Positions 57,994 through 64,000 of a stretch of DNA of 64,000 bases are shown here, one piece after another. The notes beneath the pieces were generated by a model. That model worked only from the letters and a program-made list of their open reading frames with translations, was not told where the DNA came from and searched no databases. A program made the translations under genes and the position numbers. Numbering within the stretch: position 1 is the stretch's first letter; each line of letters begins with the position of its first letter. This DNA comes from Anthoceros angustus (lineage: Eukaryota > Streptophyta > Anthocerotopsida > Anthocerotales > Anthocerotaceae). The DNA lies in the NCBI GenBank assembly GCA_010909165.1, contig MU008167.1, forward strand, positions 1,352,001 through 1,416,000, written 5' to 3'.

Positions 57994-60505
57994 GTAGTTA
58001 ATATGTCCCAACAAATAAGTGAATGTCTCTAACTCTAATGCTTTCAAAGCATTATTGCTGATTGCATTAATTGCGAGTTTTGAATTTGGATTTCTGGAGG
58101 ACATAGACTTTTCAACAACGGTGGAATAGAGTTCCCAATTAGGAGGCCGACTCTATCAAGAGTAGAGTCATACTCCTTGAGATTACGCCATACGAGGGCT
58201 ATATATATGTAGCTCTTATGCATCATGTATTTATATTCAATTTAAAGCATATATTAAGAGTAGAGTTATAATTCTCAAGATTCCACAAAGCCCAAGGGCT
58301 ATATATGTTGTGCTCCTATGCACCATATATTATCTTGAATGAGCTCATAGAAGTAAGTGACTATATAGCTCTACTATTCGCCCAAGCGAGGAGATGAACA
58401 TTGTCGACTAATTGATTGAACGGCTTATCTCGCTCGAGAAACCAACCAACGTACCGGGCCCATGGGAATTGGGGAGATTAGGATGCCATCTATTGCCATT
58501 CTTCTCTCACCTTGCGTGTTGATCCTGGCGTAACGATTGTGTGGAGTCGAGTTCCATCGCCCACTGAGGCTTCAGTGGGGTGGGTTGCACGACATGGATG
58601 CGGAGTCGTTGTATGGGCCGGCCTCGAGTTGAGGCCATGATCCGGCTCGCCGCTTGAGAGCCCGGCTGCGGTCGCGTAGTGTGCAAAGCGTGGAATGCGG
58701 TGGCGGCGTCCCCTGTGTTGTTGCGGGATAGGTTGGAATGGCGAGCGGGTGCGTCGGAATGTATGCTGTTCGTAGTAGGCATATGCCACTCCCACATCGC
58801 CTCCTGCATCTACAACCCCGCGTCCGGCAGGTGGCACCGACATCGACTCCCGCCATGGCTGCGAGCTCTCGGGGGTACCGATAGCCCACAAGGAATGGTG
58901 GAGCTCCTCGGGGACGGAGGATCGCGATCCACAGGCGGCGGGGTGCTGATGAGCACCACATACATGCAGGCGAGCACGGAAAATAGTCATCCAAGCACAT
59001 GGGCAACCCGTGGCCAACTCTTGGACCACTGCCGAAGCTCCATGACCTAACTTGCGCATCCACCATGTGTTGGGCGTCTTTGTGGATGCCAAGGCGCGTT
59101 GCTTCAAGCTCGTGGTGTTGTATGAGACGCGAACATATGTGGGTGACCTAGACAAGCCCCGCCCATTCGTCTTTGATTCCGCACTAGGAGTTGGAGTGAT
59201 ACAAGGCGCTTGCCCGGAAACCGTGCCTTGAACTCCACCTTGTCCGATCATCGAGTGTTTGTAGGCAACGTGCTCTCTGCGTTGCGAGAGGCATCGATGG
59301 TCATTGCAATGCTAGCCTCGACTGGAGCGGGCCATTTGGGCGGTTGGTCGTACCCATGCCTTCCGATCATTCGACATACTCTCGCAACCTCGTCAATGCG
59401 AGACCGGGCCTATCGTGGCGAGACACGAGGAAAATATAATGTGTCTGATTTGGGGCGGGTTTCATGACGACACGGGCGCAAGTGGGCGCCATGCCCGCAC
59501 CCATGTGCATTGATTTCCTGGGAAATGGTGCTGCCTCGAATGCTCCCAATTTTCAATGCGAGTCGTCGCGCATCAAGCTTAAGGTCGTGGCCTGCAAGAC
59601 TTCCAAGTATACATCATGAACGACGAGCTCGACAAGATGGTGCATCTCGATATGCGACGAACACCGCGGCTTGGAGTGGTTGCCCTCGTGGCCTTCGATC
59701 ATCTTGTGAGGAAGAGCCTTCCGCCACGATCCTTCTTTGGACTTGGAAGCAAGTTTAGGAAAATGTGTTTGAACTTGGATCACTTCTAAACTAGATATAT
59801 AGTTAGTGCTACATCACATTCACTTATCACTTTCGAGAAAGTAGGCTCGCGCAAAGGAGCTGACACACGGGAGAGTTCCATGCAATCAATCATACATGTA
59901 GGTGATATTGGGCCAAACATGAGGGAAGCCCATCCCTTCAATAATATTTCCCCCACATGACGGCTAACTGCGGAGTTCCAATACTCCCATGTTTGGCACA
60001 CTCAAGCTCTCTTAGGTGTGCCAATGGTACTTAGGTACAGATTGTTGGACGGCGAATGTTACTTTATCTCATTTTCGGATCGGATAGATAGGATCTCAAG
60101 TTCGAGCAATGGATTGATGCGGTGTAATGTAGTACCAATTTGCATCTTTTAAGTTTCGATCCTGAAAGTAAAGCTTGTAAAAAAAACCTCTTAAAGTTCG
60201 GATAGTTTTAATTTTGTTGGATCTTAAAATATCGCTGTGATTATTTTGTTATTAGAGATAAAAATGAAAAGGATTAATTTGTCAATGTATGGTGTCAAAT
60301 TTTTGGATAAGCTTCACTCCTATTGTCATCTCCTAAAAGGTTTGCGATGTTCCGTCTGCAGGCAAGCTCGGGAACCTGGAGGGGGTTCAGCAACGCTGAA
60401 AGGAAACAACAACCATGTTTGTAGCTAGTACCTCTTGCGCCCCCCCTCCCCCTTTCCACCATCCCAGCGCCCCGGACAAACTAGCAGCTTGTAGCGCAGG
60501 TTGAG
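57994..60505. repeat. Block A, copy 4 (truncated, with internal deletion)
   Basis: Homologous to block A1 to about 60,340. It then jumps to the part matching 49.52-49.64 kb (about 60,345-60,505) and ends. The minisatellite and everything right of it are absent. This is the right edge of the array. Confidence 0.8.
58460..59770 (+). pseudogene. F-box/kelch protein gene, broken, copy 4
   Basis: Same gene as the other copies. A 123-codon open stretch (58,679-59,050) carries ASCIYNPASGRWHRHRLPPW, the clearest kelch-type word among the four. Downstream parts (GNRALNSTLSDHRVFVGNVL near 59,213-59,280) are in another frame. Confidence 0.7.
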
Positions 60506-61453
60506 ACGCTGTGTCCGATTTGATGCTGATGTTATCATATTGCTGGCTAAGGATGATGCGAAATGAGTTATAGTAGTCCTAAGAACCCTCCCATTTGCAG
60601 TATCATCATAATGGGTTTGAGTGTGACAAAGTCACCAAAAAAAAATGTATGTTGTTAACTTGGATGTGGGGTGCACATACAAAAGCTGAGCGAAGAACTG
60701 TACAGTGGAGCATTTGGTGGGCATATTAGTACTGGGATGGGTACCTTTCCCTTGGTTGATAGAAAAATGTTTTTAAATCATTCCAGTTAGTGGGCGTCGG
60801 CCTCTCTTTGAGTTCTAAAGCATGAGATTACTCTGTGAATAATGATATTGATCGTGTGTACATTTTCAAGATTGACGAATAGACCTTTGGTCGATGTTTA
60901 ACCTAGTGCTCAGTAGGCAGTTTCCAAGTAAGGCTTCTTCATGACGCTCTTTCCGGCCCTGGGCAATGTTATCTGCTCTTAAAATCATGTGTAATACTGA
61001 TGTCGCATCAACAAGATTAGTATTTAGGGTTTGATGCATGTGCTTAATTGTTTTTTTTATTACTTACATAGAAAGTTTCTATTTATATTACAAGTATGTT
61101 AAATTTGTGGCGATATTGACAAGAGTGGAGATTAATGGTATGTTATGTTTGTTGAAAAATAATCACCGTATAGGGTATTTTTTTTAAAATTTATCTACAC
61201 TCATGATGACATATAAATACTCTTCACATCCTTCATTTCAAACACAACAACAACAATTGTGTGAGCTCTTTCCCTTTCACAAGGGTCTCAAATGATCAAT
61301 TGCTACTCAAGGCTTTTCTTTGTATCTTTTTGGTGGTAATATCTTTCAGAATGAAAAATAAATTTCAAATGGGGTTTTTGTCGCTCTTAGTTATAGTCTT
61401 GTGAAGCTACAAATGCAAAAGGTGGTAGGCTCATCAAAGAAGTGCGTTCTTTC
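60506..61453. other. Noncoding flank right of the array, with older block A relic
   Basis: 60,610-60,660 and 60,868-60,930 resemble block A1 7,455-7,590 (TGACAAAGTCACCAAAA, ACCTTTGGTCGATGTTTAACCTAG) but are clearly more diverged and split by about 200 bp. 60,505-60,610 resembles 62,605-62,720. AT-rich DNA follows. Confidence 0.5.
61206..61216 (+). promoter_or_regulatory. TATA box candidate upstream of 61,454 ORF
   Basis: ACATATAAATAC is followed about 30 bp later by a TTCATTTCAAACACAAC leader with CAA repeats, which looks like a plant core promoter and 5' UTR start. Confidence 0.45.
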
Positions 61454-61795
61454 ATGACCACCCTAACAACCAGATGTGGTGCTCGACAAGAACCTCAAAG
61501 TCTGCTGCTTTCAAAGGTGGCTCCTTTTTCACTTGAGGTCCCAAGAGGAGCAAAAGACACTACGATTGGACAAGAAGTCATAAATCCATTGTGGGAAGAA
61601 GGGAATGTGCCAGAAACTTTTTTACCTCCTAATGTTCCCAAAGCAATCCCTTCATGGGTAAATGTGGGCAAACCTGGCGACGACTATTGTGATGGGGCTA
61701 TCGCTAACGGACTAGCAAGAGCAGCAACAACACAACGCATCAGTTATGGAATGATGTTGCAACATGATGGGATAATAGCAGCACCCTTCACCTAG
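61454..61795 (+). CDS. Unrecognised 113-codon ORF
   Basis: The ORF begins at ATG 61,454 (MTTLTTRCGARQEPQ). It has a Pro-rich middle (FLPPNVPKAIPSWVNVGKPG) and an end with GDDYCDGAIANGLARAATTQ. I do not recognise a family. In its favour are a TATA box about 240 bp upstream and a non-repetitive setting. Against it are the short length, the lack of homology I can name and ordinary AT-rich surroundings. It could be one exon of a longer gene. Confidence 0.3.
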   Translation: MTTLTTRCGARQEPQSLLLSKVAPFSLEVPRGAKDTTIGQEVINPLWEEGNVPETFLPPNVPKAIPSWVNVGKPGDDYCDGAIANGLARAATTQRISYGMMLQHDGIIAAPFT

Positions 61796-62656
61796 AGCTT
61801 CTAGATGTTTAACATGTGCCGTAAACCAGACCATAGTTCAGCAAAAATTAATTATAAAATCAATAAACCAAAAATTTAGATATTATTTGATAACAATGCG
61901 GAAATAATAACTATTTTCGTTTTAGGTGTACTCCCGGCACCCTACAATGTCAAACCGTTATCTAGTTAGATGCCGCCGCGACACCACGAAGGCTACAATA
62001 CCATGATGGCCACGACACCGTTAAGAGGCCGCCCACGTGCTCCGGGGAAAACAGATTGGGCCATTGCAACCAAGAGCATGATGTAGTCACTTGCAAGGTG
62101 CTGTTGCGCGTGGCGCGCTGGATTTGGCCAATGCAACCGGATTTGGCCAATGCAACGTGTGACGAACCCCTGTAGGTCACTGCTATGGAGCATTCCCCTC
62201 CCCCAATATCATTCTCCCCCCAAAAAAACCCTTCCCCCCTCCCTTTTCCCAAATTGTATTTTGTAACAACGATATGTAGGTACTTGATATATATTTACAT
62301 TCTAAATATGTTTAATATATATATAACCTAAAATAAAACATATCTAGAATATGCTGCCTAACCGGTCTGAAACTTTAAAATAAGGGGTTCGCCTTAAAAA
62401 TAAAAGCCGGGCTCCTTCTACTTGGTATCAAATCTCTAAGGTAGCTAATTCGCTGACCGAATTGTATAGAGTCTGTCCTGTCCGGTCGATGTCCTCAGCG
62501 AATTGTAGAGAGTCTGTCCCGTCCGGTCGATGTCCCTGCCTGTCGAATTTCGTGGAGTGATTACACACGAAATAATTCTCTACACGTAAGGCGAGCGGAT
62601 TGCTGAGGGACGACTTGTCAGATTTGATGCTGCTGTGATCAAATTGGTGGCTACCG
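61796..62656. other. Intergenic with two short direct repeats
   Basis: No gene is seen. A 17-18-bp word GATTTGGCCAATGCAAC is repeated in tandem at about 62,122-62,158. Two units of about 46 bp (GAATTGTA.AGAGTCTGTCC, then GTCCGGTCGATGTCC) lie at about 62,454-62,545. A C-rich tract is near 62,200-62,250. Confidence 0.5.
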
Positions 62657-62905
62657 ATGAGGCAAAATCAGCCTGAGTGGTCCCCGGAGCTCTCTCATCT
62701 TCAGTATCTCATCACAACGCCGACAAGCTCGTGCTGTAGTGGCCCATGCGGGAAACGATACATACAGAACGTGACATCGCTCTCTTCCTTTCACAGCCCG
62801 TTGAGGGACTGCTTGCTGTTTTTATCAGCATGGACAGTATTGTGTTCGCAATATTGCCAGTCGGAGGGCTGTAGCTGGATCTGGGGCTCAGGGTTAGGGT
62901 CTTAG
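62657..62905 (+). other. Upstream open frame in phase with the PPR gene
   Basis: An open frame of about 80 codons ends at TAG 62,903-62,905, one codon (CTT) before the first ATG of the PPR gene and in the same frame. It shows no PPR character (Ser/Cys-rich). It is most likely 5' UTR, possibly a uORF, and is not counted as a gene. Confidence 0.35.
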
Positions 62906-62908
62906 CTT

Positions 62909-64000
62909 ATGCTTCGGCAGATCATGGCTGCTAGGCGTATTACACTTCATTCACAAAGAGCCGTCCGTCCAAGAGAATGTCTGGCTGGGGATCCCTTGTG
63001 GCGACAGTCTTTTTTGGACCATACTCTCTGGTCGGATATACTGCAACGTAAAATGCAGATGGGACCTGGTGCCTCTGCATCCAACTGGAGCTTGCAGGTT
63101 GATATCGATCCTGAGCCTGGCGGGCCTGCAGAGTATGAGAAGGAGGTAACTGGTGACACTGTGAGTCAACTATGTCAGGAGGGGCGGCTCACTGAGGCCG
63201 TTGAGGCCCTGGGAGTTCTGGTGCAGAAGGATTGCCGTGTTGGGCAATCCGTGTTTTATGCCGTGCTGAAAAAGTGTGTGGTACAGAGGGACCTGGTTCT
63301 AGGTCGCCGTGTACATGGTTTGGCCGTGGAGAAGGGGTATGAGTCGGACACGTTCTTGTGCAACCATGTGATTCGGATGTATTCTTCTCATGGCAGGTTG
63401 CAAGAAGCGATGGATGTGTTTACCGTTGTTGCCAACCCTGATGCCTTTATGTGGTCTTCAATAATGTCTGCACATGTCAACCACGGGCAGGCTAAGCAGG
63501 GCATACAACTGTATCACCGGATGTGCAGGTCAGGTGTGAAGCCAGATGGGCATGTATTCGTGGCAGCCCTGCAGGCTTGTGCAAGGGGAGCAGACTTAAA
63601 AACTGGGCAGCAGGTGCATGCTGATGTGTTGGCCAGTGGGGTTGAGCCTCATTTGTTTGTATGTAATTCCTTGTTGGACATGTATGCAAAGTGTAACAGC
63701 TTGAAAGATGCTCAAAGAGTGTTTGATGGACTTCGTCAGAAGGATGTGGTGACTTGGAATACCATGATAGCTGGTTATTCCCAGCAGGGAATGGGGCAGG
63801 AAGCCCTTTGTCTCTACAATGCTATGCAAGAAGAAGGCATCCTGTCACCAGATTGTGTGACATTTGTGTGTCTCCTCCAGGCGTGTGCAAGTGTAGGCAC
63901 GCGAGCTTTGGATACAGGAAAGCAGCTTCATGCAGAAATTAGAGAACGGGGCCTTCAGGCTGATGTGTTTGTCGCTAGTGGTTTGGTAAACATGTATGCA
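62909..64000 (+). CDS. PLS-type pentatricopeptide repeat protein, 3' truncated by window
   Basis: The frame is open for 364 codons to the window end, with no stop reached. PPR proteins bind organelle RNA, and PLS-class members usually take part in C-to-U editing. ATG 62,909 is the first ATG after the in-frame TAG at 62,903; a second ATG lies at 62,924. The first about 45 residues are basic with few acids (MAARRITLHSQRAVRPRE), like a plastid or mitochondrial presequence. PPR motifs follow from about residue 80: GRRVHGLAVEKGYESDTFLC, VIRMYSSHGRLQEAMDVF, MWSSIMSAHVNHGQ, then GQQVHADVLASGVEPHLFV, LLDMYAKCNSLKDAQRVF, DVVTWNTMIAGYSQQGMGQE and GKQLHAEIRERGL. The C-terminal E/DYW part, if any, is beyond the window. 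No frame damage is seen. Confidence 0.92.
   Translation, partial: MLRQIMAARRITLHSQRAVRPRECLAGDPLWRQSFLDHTLWSDILQRKMQMGPGASASNWSLQVDIDPEPGGPAEYEKEVTGDTVSQLCQEGRLTEAVEALGVLVQKDCRVGQSVFYAVLKKCVVQRDLVLGRRVHGLAVEKGYESDTFLCNHVIRMYSSHGRLQEAMDVFTVVANPDAFMWSSIMSAHVNHGQAKQGIQLYHRMCRSGVKPDGHVFVAALQACARGADLKTGQQVHADVLASGVEPHLFVCNSLLDMYAKCNSLKDAQRVFDGLRQKDVVTWNTMIAGYSQQGMGQEALCLYNAMQEEGILSPDCVTFVCLLQACASVGTRALDTGKQLHAEIRERGLQADVFVASGLVNMYA

Noticed and set aside
62427-62440. TGGTATCA as an initiator-Met primer-binding site
   Set aside because: It is too short, lacks the following AGAGC, and there is no LTR next to it.
62657-62905. First exon of the PPR gene
   Set aside because: An in-frame TAG separates it from the PPR ATG, PPR genes of this class rarely have 5' introns, and the residues show no PPR character.

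Overview
The window is nuclear DNA of a land plant. It carries a plant-type mitochondrial pyruvate dehydrogenase kinase, a plant-type magnesium-dependent phosphatase, a plastid-targeted Cys-rich protein, a PLS-type PPR gene and Ty3/gypsy retrotransposons. The host introns are short (82-161 bp). The PPR style and compact genes suggest a seed-free plant (bryophyte or lycophyte), but that is inference and no species is claimed.

Layout. 1-4.6 kb is a gene island: PDK on minus (6 exons, complete), MDP-1 on minus (4 exons, complete) and, starting 147 bp from MDP-1 on plus, a single-exon plastid protein. 4.88-60.5 kb is one large repeat complex. Its base is a tandem array with a period of about 11 kb. 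Each unit has block A (twin TATA-like modules, a broken F-box/kelch gene, a GTATAC-rich minisatellite), then a retrotransposon part (LTR-B, gag with a CCHC knuckle on minus, a second minisatellite and an AT-rich tail). Block A starts at 4,881, 15,855, 46,818 and 57,994.

The second unit is split by a nested Ty3/gypsy element at 20,729-40,647 (minus strand, 19.9 kb). It has TGTG...CACA ends, three primer-binding-site copies, gag, protease, RT/RNase H, integrase and a purine tract. Its terminal repeats are very long (4.46 and 6.33 kb) and contain a long coiled-coil coding region. Protease and RT segments are each tandemly duplicated inside it, and LTR2 carries three copies of a block that LTR1 has once. 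The third array unit is rearranged: it holds a C-type LTR, an inverted gag segment on plus and a piece of a different gypsy pol (YIDD RT, RNase H, integrase finger) on minus.

60.5-62.9 kb is mostly noncoding, with one unrecognised 113-codon ORF behind a good TATA box. 62,909 to the end is the 5' part of an intact PPR gene that runs off the window.

Caution: copies of the repeats differ mainly by small insertions and deletions, many at CTG/CAG (CNG) sites, while the host genes are clean. Part of the frame damage in the repeats may therefore be consensus error in methylated DNA rather than true decay. All repeat boundaries were set by eye and are approximate unless a terminal motif is cited.
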